Source of the DNA: Marinifilum breve
GTDB taxonomy: Bacteria; Bacteroidota; Bacteroidia; Bacteroidales; Marinifilaceae
Direction: 5' to 3'
Assembly (NCBI RefSeq): GCF_003202155.1
Contig: NZ_QFLI01000003.1
Span: 62,001 to 126,000 of the forward strand
Length of the DNA stretch: 64,000 nt
Of this stretch, positions 42,577 to 50,145 are shown in pieces (the stretch's first letter is position 1; each line of letters begins with the position of its first letter). The position numbers were made by a program, and so were the translations under genes. The notes under the pieces were generated by a model. The model saw nothing but the letters and a program-made list of their open reading frames with translations. It was not told the DNA's origin and searched no databases.

Positions 42577-43644
42577 TTAATTTAGATTCGCTTCAAACTC
42601 TTCCTTTGGTTGTGGCATAGCTTTACACATATCCAAAGGCACTATCTTTTCCCTTAATATTGTCTTATCTTTAAAATGTCTGGAGATATTATTTAGCCTA
42701 TCTATAAAATCGTTACCATTTTCATTCTCATAGTAGAATATCTTTATTGATTTACACCAATCATTTTCAAAAATTTTATTCAACATTGTCCTATCTGAGA
42801 TTCCACAAGAATGTCCATAAATTTGTACTTGATACATTCCTGAACTTATAAATCTCATCAATGAAAAATAGCTTTGGTTTTTTGAGTATTCAAAGGATTT
42901 TATGTGTCTGAAATACTCATTATCATTAAACCCCTCTATCTCTTCATAATGCTTATCAAACTCATCTCCAAATCCAAAAATCGGTTCACCCTGATTCCCT
43001 TCAAGATTTCCATGGATATAATTAACATCTTTATCTCCTCCTATCTTATTAAAATATTTCATTAGAATATTTGTATAGTTGAAATTCAAGAATAGTATTT
43101 TTGAAGGTCTATCTTTATGAATACGATTTTTCATTAAAATTTCATCAACATTAATAACCTCCCCAAAGCATTCCTGTAATTGATGCGAATATATATTCTC
43201 ATCATAACTCTCTTCCTGTCCTTTCAGGTAATCCATTAGTAAATCCTTCATATAGGAGAATTCGCTATTCAAGTTTTTAATAAGCTCCGGAATCTTTCTA
43301 TTCTTAACCATAACAGCATAATATTCCACTTCAATATCCACCCAATTAAGTGAATTAATCTTATCTAATACCCGTCGAAAAAAGTCAGATTTAAAAGTAA
43401 CGCGTACCTGCTCAGTTTTCATTATCCTAAGAAATAAATCGATTGATTCCTCTAATGAATAACAGCCAAGGTCAATAGTCCCTCTTCCTGTATAATTAAT
43501 AGTGATTAACTTGTCATTGTATTTATCATTCTCTTCAAAGTCAACAATTACATTATATAAGTAATCCGCAATAAAATCTTTAAAACTTGTCTTAAGTCCA
43601 TGAGCTAAATCAAAGCCATTTCCAATAATAATTAATCTATTCAT
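42577..43644 (-). CDS. AbiH-family abortive-infection protein
   Basis: 355 residues. The N-terminus has the AbiH signature IIGNGFDLAHGLKTSFKDF (Gly8-Asn-Gly-Phe-Asp-Leu-x-His15-Gly), and further family features LFLNFNYTNILMKYF, NYIHGNLEG, PIFGFGDE and QIYGHSCGISDRTML. AbiH was first found as a phage-resistance gene in Lactococcus; its mechanism is unknown, and the fold is thought to be nucleotide-binding. It is the first gene of a four-gene operon with three membrane proteins, close to attR, the typical place for prophage cargo. The pairing with membrane proteins is not a documented system that I know of. Confidence 0.85.
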   Translation of the reverse strand: MNRLIIIGNGFDLAHGLKTSFKDFIADYLYNVIVDFEENDKYNDKLITINYTGRGTIDLGCYSLEESIDLFLRIMKTEQVRVTFKSDFFRRVLDKINSLNWVDIEVEYYAVMVKNRKIPELIKNLNSEFSYMKDLLMDYLKGQEESYDENIYSHQLQECFGEVINVDEILMKNRIHKDRPSKILFLNFNYTNILMKYFNKIGGDKDVNYIHGNLEGNQGEPIFGFGDEFDKHYEEIEGFNDNEYFRHIKSFEYSKNQSYFSLMRFISSGMYQVQIYGHSCGISDRTMLNKIFENDWCKSIKIFYYENENGNDFIDRLNNISRHFKDKTILREKIVPLDMCKAMPQPKEEFEANLN

Positions 43645-43787
43645 GCTTAATAATAGGAAAGTAATACAAAAGCTAAATATATTATCATATTTAGGCTATT
43701 GTAAATATATCAAAAAGAGAGATTATAAGCATAATTCAATCTAAGCATACATTAATTTAGAATAAATCAACATAGACTATTAGGCAC

Positions 43788-43817
43788 AAAAAAACCTGCT
43801 CCATTTGAAGCAGATTT
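43788..43817 (-). terminator. Terminator inside attR, facing host transcription
   Basis: On the minus strand: AAATCTGCT, loop, AGCAGGTTT and a run of Ts (43794-43788); CTGCT (43796-43800) pairs with AGCAG (43809-43813) and the stem extends past one C-A mismatch. No phage gene lies between it and attR, so it can only act on leftward transcripts entering from purB. Confidence 0.55.
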
Positions 43818-43941
43818 ATATTATTGAATTATACAGTGTCAAAAAAAATTTTCACTTTTTTTTATCGACCCTTATACTTTAAACATTGACTTTAAGCAAT
43901 TACTCCTAATCACTAACTATTAGCAAGTTAGAAAACAACTC

Positions 43942-43958
43942 ACTCTTACAGCCTAAAA
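43942..43958 (+). other. attR: right prophage attachment core
   Basis: ACTCTTACAGCCTAAAA, identical to 7627-7643. It lies 29 bases downstream of the purB stop, where purB's terminator arm would begin in the uninterrupted chromosome. Confidence 0.85.
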
Positions 43959-43986
43959 ACAAAGTATTAACAAATATTAATGTTTT

Positions 43987-45324
43987 CTAAATTCCTGTAT
44001 AATTATCAGGACTAATTGTCTTCAATTGAGCTTTCAAATCATCACCAATCTCAAGCGTATCGATAAATTCAGCAATACTTTCCTGAGTAACGTGAGTATT
44101 TGTTCTGGTTAAAGCTTTTAATGCTTCGTAAGGATTTGGATATCCTTCGCGACGCAAAATGGTTTGAACCGCTTCAGCAACTACTGCCCAGTTTGCTTCC
44201 AAGTCAGCCTCAAAAGCTTCTTTTGAAATCAATAACTTATCTAAACCTTTCAATAAAGATTTAAATGCAATGATAGTATGAGCAAATGGAACTCCAATAT
44301 TTCTCAATACAGTTGAATCCGTTAGGTCACGCTGCAAACGAGAAACTGGTAATTTTGTTGCCAAGTGTTCGAATGTAGCATTCGCCAAACCTAAGTTACC
44401 TTCCGAGTTTTCAAAATCGATAGGATTTACTTTGTGAGGCATTGCTGATGATCCAACTTCACCTTTCTTGATCTTCTGCTTGAAATAGTTCATCGAAATA
44501 TATGTCCAGAAGTCACGGTTCAAGTCAACCAAAATGGTATTGATGCGCTTTAAGTTATCGAAAATCGCACCCATATTATCGTAGTTCGAAATCTGAGTAG
44601 TTAACTCTTCTCTCTCTAATTTTAGAATATCATTCACAAAGTGATTACCGAATTCTGCCCAATTAACTTCTGGATAAGCAACGTGATGTGCATTGAAGTT
44701 ACCTGTTGCACCACCAAATTTAGCTGAACAAGGAACGCTTTTTAATAAATCCAATTGCTTTTTCAATCGGTAAACGTAAACCTGAATCTCTTTTCCTAAA
44801 CGAGTTGGAGAAGCTGGCTGACCATGAGTACGAGCCAACATTGCAATTTCTTTCCAATCTTCAGAAAGACTTTCTAGTTTTGCAATCAACTGATCCAATA
44901 AAGGATAATACACATCGTGCACTGCATCTTTCAAAGAATAAGGCGTTGCTGTGTTGTTAATATCCTGAGATGTTAGTCCAAAGTGGATGAACTCCTTGTA
45001 TTGCTCCAATTTTAAAGCGTCGAATTTTTCTTTAATGAAGTACTCAACTGCCTTTACATCGTGGTTGGTTACACTCTCGATATCTTTTACTTTTTGCGCA
45101 TCCTCAACAGTAAAATCAAGGTAAATGCTACGCAAATCAGTATATAAATCTTTGTTAAAATCTTTCAATTGTGGAAGAGGAACCTCGCAAAGAGCAATAA
45201 AATATTCTACTTCAACCAATACTCTGTATCGTACCAACGCGTACTCTGAAAAATACTCACCCAATACGTCTACTTTGTCACGGTAACGCCCGTCAACCGG
45301 CGAAATTGCTGTCAAACTTTGCAT
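43987..45324 (-). CDS. purB: Adenylosuccinate lyase
   Basis: 445 residues from ATG 45324 (MQSLTAISPVDGRYRDKV, the conserved N-terminus); an upstream in-frame ATG at 45345 would add 7 residues and is less likely. It has the fumarase/aspartase signature GSSAMPHKVNPIDFEN and the catalytic His regions (TSQDINNTATPYS; ARTHGQPASPT). It cleaves SAICAR to AICAR in purine synthesis and adenylosuccinate to AMP. The gene ends 29 bases before attR; its native terminator has been carried to the far end of the prophage. Confidence 0.95.
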   Translation of the reverse strand: MQSLTAISPVDGRYRDKVDVLGEYFSEYALVRYRVLVEVEYFIALCEVPLPQLKDFNKDLYTDLRSIYLDFTVEDAQKVKDIESVTNHDVKAVEYFIKEKFDALKLEQYKEFIHFGLTSQDINNTATPYSLKDAVHDVYYPLLDQLIAKLESLSEDWKEIAMLARTHGQPASPTRLGKEIQVYVYRLKKQLDLLKSVPCSAKFGGATGNFNAHHVAYPEVNWAEFGNHFVNDILKLEREELTTQISNYDNMGAIFDNLKRINTILVDLNRDFWTYISMNYFKQKIKKGEVGSSAMPHKVNPIDFENSEGNLGLANATFEHLATKLPVSRLQRDLTDSTVLRNIGVPFAHTIIAFKSLLKGLDKLLISKEAFEADLEANWAVVAEAVQTILRREGYPNPYEALKALTRTNTHVTQESIAEFIDTLEIGDDLKAQLKTISPDNYTGI

Positions 45325-45364
45325 TTCTAAAATATTAAATGTCAATAATGGTTATTTAGAGTCA

Positions 45365-45372
45365 CAAAGGTA
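45365..45372 (-). promoter_or_regulatory. Probable purB promoter (-7 element)
   Basis: On the minus strand TACCTTTG matches TAnnTTTG. No clear TTTG lies 19 bases upstream, so only the -7 part is supported. It lies about 41 bases ahead of the preferred start. Confidence 0.4.
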
Positions 45373-45440
45373 ATTAAAAGCTATGAAATGAGAGAAACCT
45401 GATGCAATATATTAGACCAAAGATTTTGGTTTTAGGTTCT

Positions 45441-45470
45441 TTTGGGATTAAGCATTTAATCTTATTTTTG
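45441..45470 (+). promoter_or_regulatory. Bacteroidota-type promoter of the CysZ-like gene
   Basis: TTTG (45441-45444), 18 bases, TATTTTTG (45463-45470). Close fit to the consensus; transcription would start near 45477, about 30 bases before ATG 45508. Confidence 0.65.
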
Positions 45471-45507
45471 TTAAAGCACACAATTGTTATCTCACATCTA
45501 TAAAAAC

Positions 45508-46290
45508 ATGAAATTACTTAAAGATTTTGGATTTGGCTTACGCACCTATTCGGAAGCCCTAAACTACATATTTAGAAAAAGACTGGCTTGGTTCTTTATT
45601 TTTCCATTATTACTCAACATTCTTCTATTCTGGGTTGGATGGGATTATATCAGTTCATTATCGGACCAAACTCAAACCTACTTACAAAATTGGTTAGACC
45701 TTGAAAATGCTGATTTTTGGGGTTCTGGATTTTTAAAGGCCACAATCGGAGGGTTTATCTGGATTGTATTCAAGGTTCTCTTTTTCCTAATTTTTGCCTA
45801 CTTCGGGGGGTATATCATCATCATCATCATGTCACCAGTTTTTTCTTATCTATCGGAACGAACCGAGAAAATTAAAACTGGTAACGATTATCCTTTTGAA
45901 TTCAGGCAATTGGTTAAGGATATCATTCGTGGTGTTTTTATTGCAGTCAGAAACCTTTGCATAGAGCTATTATTGACTGTTTTAATGTTTTTCCTAAGCT
46001 TTATTCCAATCATTGGTTGGGCTTCAGCCATAATGCTATTCTTCATCTCATCTTATTTTTACGGTTTTTCCTTTTTGGATTATGCCATTGAAAGAAAAAG
46101 ACTAAGTATTAAGGAAAGTGTGCAATTTATGAGAGAAAACAAAGGAATTGTAATTGCCAATGGCTTTGTATTTTCACTATGCTTAATTGTTCCTTTCTGT
46201 GGTGTTTCCATCTCAAGCTTTGCAGCAATCATTTCAGTTGTAGCCGGAACTTTGGCTGTTAATGAGATTTGGGAAAAAGAGAAACGTTAA
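45508..46290 (+). CDS. EI24 / CysZ-like membrane protein
   Basis: 260 residues from ATG 45508; an in-frame TTG at 45484 is rejected because the promoter start would leave no leader. Hydrophobic helices: LAWFFIFPLLLNILLFWVGW, GGFIWIVFKVLFFLIFAYFG onward, LCIELLLTVLMFFLSFIPII, a fourth in GWASAIMLFFISSYFYGFSF, and a C-terminal pair. N-terminal LKDFGFGLRTYSEALNYIF is typical of the EI24 domain. E. coli CysZ mediates sulfate uptake; whether this one does is unknown. Divergent from purB. Confidence 0.8.
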   Translation: MKLLKDFGFGLRTYSEALNYIFRKRLAWFFIFPLLLNILLFWVGWDYISSLSDQTQTYLQNWLDLENADFWGSGFLKATIGGFIWIVFKVLFFLIFAYFGGYIIIIIMSPVFSYLSERTEKIKTGNDYPFEFRQLVKDIIRGVFIAVRNLCIELLLTVLMFFLSFIPIIGWASAIMLFFISSYFYGFSFLDYAIERKRLSIKESVQFMRENKGIVIANGFVFSLCLIVPFCGVSISSFAAIISVVAGTLAVNEIWEKEKR

Positions 46291-46364
46291 ATCTTACGCT
46301 TTGCAAAAGAATATTTGCGAGTTAATTGTTATCTTATATACAATAAACAACTAAAAGTACTTAT

Positions 46365-47792
46365 ATGAATCTTTTCAGAAATATTATTCTCTCTCTGCTA
46401 GCATTGCTTATTGGTCTATCCACTCAGGCTAAAAATGCTTCTGATTCCATTGCTGAATCGAAGGATAAATTGGTTTACAAATTTGATATCAAAAGAGAAA
46501 TTGGTCCAGCTGCATGGCGTCAAACCAAAGATGCTTTTCAGGAAGCCGATGAATTAAATGCAGATTTGATTTTAATCCACATGAACACATACGGAGGTAT
46601 GGTAATTCATGCAGATTCAATTCGTACTGCAATATTAAATAGCGAAAAACCGGTTTATGTATTTATCGACAATAATGCAGCTTCGGCGGGAGCATTAATT
46701 TCAATTGCTTGCGATAGCATTTACATGAGAACAGGTGCCAACATTGGTGCTGCAACGGTTGTAAACCAAACAGGAGAGGCAATGCCTGATAAATATCAGT
46801 CGTACATGAGATCAACCATGCGAGCTACTGCAGAATCACATGGAAAAGATACCATTGTTCAAGCTGGTGATACCATTTACAGATGGAAGCGTGACCCTTT
46901 AATTGCTGAAGCTATGGTTGATCCAAGAACCTATATCGAAAATGTAATTGATACAGGGAAAGTATTGACCTTTACCCCAGATGAAGCCATTAAAAATGGG
47001 TATTGCGAAGGTATTGCAAACAGTGTTTCTGAAGTATTAGAGAAAGCGGGTGTAAAAGAGTATACCATAAAATCCTACGAACCATCTGGAATCGAAAAAG
47101 TAGTTGATTTCATGATAAATCCGGTACTTCAAGGAATTCTAATCATGATCATCATTGGAGGAATTTATTTCGAATTGCAAACTCCGGGCATTGGTTTTCC
47201 GATTTTAGCTTCTGCAATTGCAGCAGTATTGTACTTCTCTCCTCTCTATTTGGAAGGAATGGCTGAAAACTGGGAGATTATTCTTTTCGGAGCCGGAGTA
47301 GTTCTGCTCGCCGTGGAAATATTTGTAATTCCTGGCTTTGGAGTTGCAGGCGTTTCTGGAATCATATTCATCATTACAGGCTTAACTTTAAGTTTGGTTG
47401 ATAATGTAGCTTTTGATTTTGAACCACGACATATCAAAACCATTGTGGCTTCCTTACTTTTGGTAATTTTTTCAATGCTCGTAGCCATTGTAGGATCAAT
47501 ATACCTGAGTAAAAAACTATTCTCCTCCAATTCATTCCTTGGTCATTTGGCTCTAAGCACTGTTGAAAATGCCGAAGAAGGTTACGTAGGCGTTGACATG
47601 AGTGCAAAAAGCATGATTGGAAAAATTGGTGTAGCTATGAGTGTGTTGCGTCCATCTGGAAAAGTAATTATTGACAATCAGATATATGATGCCAAATCAG
47701 AAGATGGTTTTATCGATAAAGAAACCGAAGTAGAAGTAATTCGTTTCGAAACAGGTCAGGTTTATGTGATAAAAAAAGAAAGTGATGAGTAA
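46365..47792 (+). CDS. NfeD-family membrane serine protease (ClpP-class)
   Basis: 475 residues. Signal peptide at 1-22, then a ClpP-like protease domain (LILIHMNTYGGMVIHADSIR; catalytic-type Ser in NNAASAGALISIA), a bundle of membrane helices at about 245-400, and a C-terminal OB-fold NfeD domain (LSTVENAEEGYVGVDMSAKS; GKIGVAMSVLRPSGKVIIDN). Such long-form NfeD proteins cut or regulate membrane proteins of the stomatin/flotillin type. No stomatin gene is next to it here. Its stop overlaps the next gene. Confidence 0.88.
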   Translation: MNLFRNIILSLLALLIGLSTQAKNASDSIAESKDKLVYKFDIKREIGPAAWRQTKDAFQEADELNADLILIHMNTYGGMVIHADSIRTAILNSEKPVYVFIDNNAASAGALISIACDSIYMRTGANIGAATVVNQTGEAMPDKYQSYMRSTMRATAESHGKDTIVQAGDTIYRWKRDPLIAEAMVDPRTYIENVIDTGKVLTFTPDEAIKNGYCEGIANSVSEVLEKAGVKEYTIKSYEPSGIEKVVDFMINPVLQGILIMIIIGGIYFELQTPGIGFPILASAIAAVLYFSPLYLEGMAENWEIILFGAGVVLLAVEIFVIPGFGVAGVSGIIFIITGLTLSLVDNVAFDFEPRHIKTIVASLLLVIFSMLVAIVGSIYLSKKLFSSNSFLGHLALSTVENAEEGYVGVDMSAKSMIGKIGVAMSVLRPSGKVIIDNQIYDAKSEDGFIDKETEVEVIRFETGQVYVIKKESDE

Positions 47793-48210
47793 AATCAAGA
47801 TTCGAGAATATGAAGCTCATGATTTTGCAGCTGTACTTGGTTTATGGGAGTTGACTGGTTTAGCTGACAAAAAACGAGCAGATTCAGCGCTTACCATAGA
47901 AAAAAGTCTAAAATTTGGAGGTAAATTCTGGATTCTTGAAGATTTAACTAGCGACGAGTGTATCGGCACCATTTGGCTTACCAATGATTCACGAAGGTTG
48001 TACCTACATCACTTGGGTGTACATCCAAACTATCAGCAAAAAGGATATGGAAGGTTATTGAGTGAAAAGGCTCTTCTGTTTGCAAAGAAAGCCAATATGC
48101 AAATCAAACTTGAAGTTCACGAAACAAATAAACATGCCATTAAACTGTACAAAAATCTAGGATTCCAATATTTGGATAAGTACGATGTAATGATCAAGCG
48201 CAAACACTAA
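47785..48210 (+). CDS. GNAT-family N-acetyltransferase
   Basis: 141 residues from ATG 47785, overlapping the NfeD stop by 8 bases (GTG 47782 is possible). Acetyl-CoA binding loop: HHLGVHPNYQQKGYGRLLSE, the Q/RxxGxG/A motif as QKGYG. Also VHETNKHAIKLYKNLGFQYL at the end, typical of RimI-like GNAT enzymes. Substrate cannot be told. It is co-transcribed with NfeD and MgtC genes. Confidence 0.88.
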   Translation: MSKIKIREYEAHDFAAVLGLWELTGLADKKRADSALTIEKSLKFGGKFWILEDLTSDECIGTIWLTNDSRRLYLHHLGVHPNYQQKGYGRLLSEKALLFAKKANMQIKLEVHETNKHAIKLYKNLGFQYLDKYDVMIKRKH

Positions 48211-48219
48211 AATCAATAA

Positions 48220-48927
48220 ATGGATTATATCAATCAACTCATATCAACTACCGAAATAACAACAGAAACCATTTTTTGGAGGTTATTATTTAGCTTTTTT
48301 ATTGGAGTAATTATTGGACTTGAACGCGAAGCTCACAGACAACCAGCAGGATTGCGAACGCACATATTAATATGTATGGGAGCTAGTTTAATCATGCTAT
48401 TATCGATTTACATTCCACAAACATTTCAGAATTTTCAAAATGGTGATCCAGGCAGAATTGCCGCCCAGGTAGTATCGGGCATAGGTTTTTTAGGTGCAGG
48501 TGCCATTATGAAGTTTGGTGTAAATGTAAAAGGACTAACTACAGCTGCTTCAATTTGGGTAATTGCAGCACTAGGTTTAGCAATTGGCGCCGGAATGTAT
48601 ATGGGAGCAATTATTGGAACTGCAATTTTGCTGATTTCATTAATTGCAATGGATGTAATTGAAAAGAAATTATTCCCTGGAAAATTTATTAAACGTCTTC
48701 ACATCCACGTTAAAAACAAAGAAGTATCTCCTGATGATTTTAAAGGTATTTTGAAAAATCACAAGGTTTCCATTCGAACCATTGATGTGGAGCAGCATTT
48801 CGACGAAAATAAAATTAGTTACTACCTAACGGTTCAAATTTCCGAAAGAGTTAAACTAAATGAACTAACCTCGGAATTGGGTAGTATTCCAGGAATAAAA
48901 AGAGTAAAATTGCAACAAATTCTATAA
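48220..48927 (+). CDS. MgtC/SapB-family membrane protein
   Basis: 235 residues. GLEREAHRQPAGLRTHILIC is the family signature; helices follow (ASLIMLLSIY, AAQVVSGIGFLGAGAIMKFG, LTTAASIWVIAALGLAIGAG). A C-terminal ACT-like cytosolic domain is at about 160-235. MgtC proteins help growth at low magnesium and modulate the F-type ATPase in pathogens; role in this organism unknown. It starts 9 bases after the acetyltransferase stop. Confidence 0.9.
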   Translation: MDYINQLISTTEITTETIFWRLLFSFFIGVIIGLEREAHRQPAGLRTHILICMGASLIMLLSIYIPQTFQNFQNGDPGRIAAQVVSGIGFLGAGAIMKFGVNVKGLTTAASIWVIAALGLAIGAGMYMGAIIGTAILLISLIAMDVIEKKLFPGKFIKRLHIHVKNKEVSPDDFKGILKNHKVSIRTIDVEQHFDENKISYYLTVQISERVKLNELTSELGSIPGIKRVKLQQIL

Positions 48928-48971
48928 GCATCAGTTTTCATGACTGATTCCTTTTACAAACTATTTGTTTT

Positions 48972-49838
48972 ATGAAGCTATTAAGTGCAAAAGGTCTTCT
49001 TAACTTTAACGATCTGGAAAAGATTACAAAGAAACCTAAGCTATTTGCCAAAGATGATGGGAACTTTTGGCAAGACCCATACATATCAGAACATCTTCTT
49101 TATGCTCATCTTGATGATGATTCAGATCAAGGATCAAGAAAATACGACAATATTATACAAGCAGTTAACTGGCTTTGTGCTTACATGAAATTACCAGAGG
49201 ACAGCAAATATCTTGATCTTGGTTGTGGACCAGGTTTGTATAGCGAAAACTTCTTTGGCCAGGGATTCGATGTAATAGGAATCGATTTTTCAGAAAACTC
49301 GATCAATTACGCAAAGGAACAAGCCGCTGAATTTGGCTACCCCATTCAATACTTGTGTAAAGATTATCTTGAGATTGATTATGAGAATGAATTCGATGTA
49401 GTAAGCCTTATCTACGGGGATTTGTGCGTGTTATCTCACCAGGATCGCGACAAACTTCTGAAAAAAGTGTACAAAGCTCTTAAGCCAGGTGGTTTTTTAA
49501 TTTTCGATGTATTTACCAAATACTATTTTGAAACAAGAGAACCTGATCAATCGTGGTACATTAGCGAAGAAGATGGATTTTGGAGCGAAAAAGAACATTT
49601 ACTATTACAATCGCATTACAAATACAAAAAAGACAAAGTTCGTTTGGATAAATACACCTTAATTTTTAATGATGGTGAAATGAGAACTCATCACATTTGG
49701 AAGCATTACTTTTCGGTAAAGCGAGCCATTGCAATGGCCGAGGAACATGGATTTACCGTTAAGGATTACTGGGCCAATTTAAGAGGAAAACCTTATGAAG
49801 TTGGCAGTCCTTGGATTGGAATGATTGTTCAGAAATGA
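48972..49838 (+). CDS. Class I SAM-dependent methyltransferase
   Basis: 288 residues. SAM motif I YLDLGCGPGLYSENF (residues about 77-91), motif II VIGIDFSENSI, motif IV-like VVSLIYGDLCVLS, and the post-motif LKPGGFLIFDVFTKYYF. A small-molecule methyltransferase of the Methyltransf_25 group; substrate unknown. The C-terminal part (EHGFTVKDYWANLRGK) is typical of these. Last gene of the rightward group; a tandem repeat array follows. Confidence 0.85.
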   Translation: MKLLSAKGLLNFNDLEKITKKPKLFAKDDGNFWQDPYISEHLLYAHLDDDSDQGSRKYDNIIQAVNWLCAYMKLPEDSKYLDLGCGPGLYSENFFGQGFDVIGIDFSENSINYAKEQAAEFGYPIQYLCKDYLEIDYENEFDVVSLIYGDLCVLSHQDRDKLLKKVYKALKPGGFLIFDVFTKYYFETREPDQSWYISEEDGFWSEKEHLLLQSHYKYKKDKVRLDKYTLIFNDGEMRTHHIWKHYFSVKRAIAMAEEHGFTVKDYWANLRGKPYEVGSPWIGMIVQK

Positions 49839-49865
49839 TATTTTTTTTAGAAAATCGCTTGAGGT

Positions 49866-50011
49866 GAATTATCATTTGATAAAAGCATGAAAAACTAATT
49901 TTTCAACGAATTATCATTTGATAAAAGCCGAAAAAGAACTTTTTCAATGAATTATCATTTGATAAAAAGTCAAAAAAGAACTTTTTCAATGAATTATCAT
50001 TTAATGAAAGC
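49866..50011. repeat. Four tandem 41-42-bp units with two hairpins each
   Basis: GAATTATCATTTGATAAAAGC occurs at 49866, 49908 and 49949 (the last with AAAAAG), and as GAATTATCATTTAATGAAAGC at 49991. Each unit contains the inverted repeat TTATCATTTGATAA and, between units, GAAAAAGAACTTTTTC. They lie between the 3' ends of two convergent genes. No cas genes and no variable spacers, so not a CRISPR array. Confidence 0.85.
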
Positions 50012-50090
50012 AGATCAATGGGTTTTCAGATATTAAGAATGATAAATAAATTCATTCAGGAAGCTCCTCTAAAAAATATTGTCCCACAAC

Positions 50091-50129
50091 AAAAAAGCGC
50101 CATTAAGAAATACTCAATAGCGCTTTTTT
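50091..50129 (-). terminator. Terminator of the acyl-CoA ligase gene
   Basis: AGCGC (50096-50100) and GCGCT (50119-50123) with added inner pairing (ATT/AAT), and a minus-strand run of six Ts. Confidence 0.7.
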
Positions 50130-50145
50130 ACAGATAGTTATCTTC

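Larger units (their letters stand above)
7627..43958. mobile_element. Integrated siphovirus prophage, about 36.3 kb
   Basis: Bounded by a 17-bp perfect direct repeat, with a tyrosine integrase just inside the left end and a complete set of head, tail, packaging and lysis genes. Genes outside the repeats are ordinary host genes (ABC exporter, purB). Modules from left to right: integration; sigma-like and AlbA_2 proteins; late operon on the minus strand (30.0 to 11.0 kb); a non-coding control/origin region (30022-30840); a rightward replication and accessory set; minus-strand cargo including AbiH. All structural genes look intact, apart from one programmed frameshift, so the prophage could be functional. 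No recognisable CI-like repressor, helicase or primase was found. Confidence 0.93.

Noticed and set aside
49866-50011. CRISPR array
   Set aside because: Spacing sequences between the repeats are nearly identical to each other rather than unique, there are only four units, and no cas genes are near.
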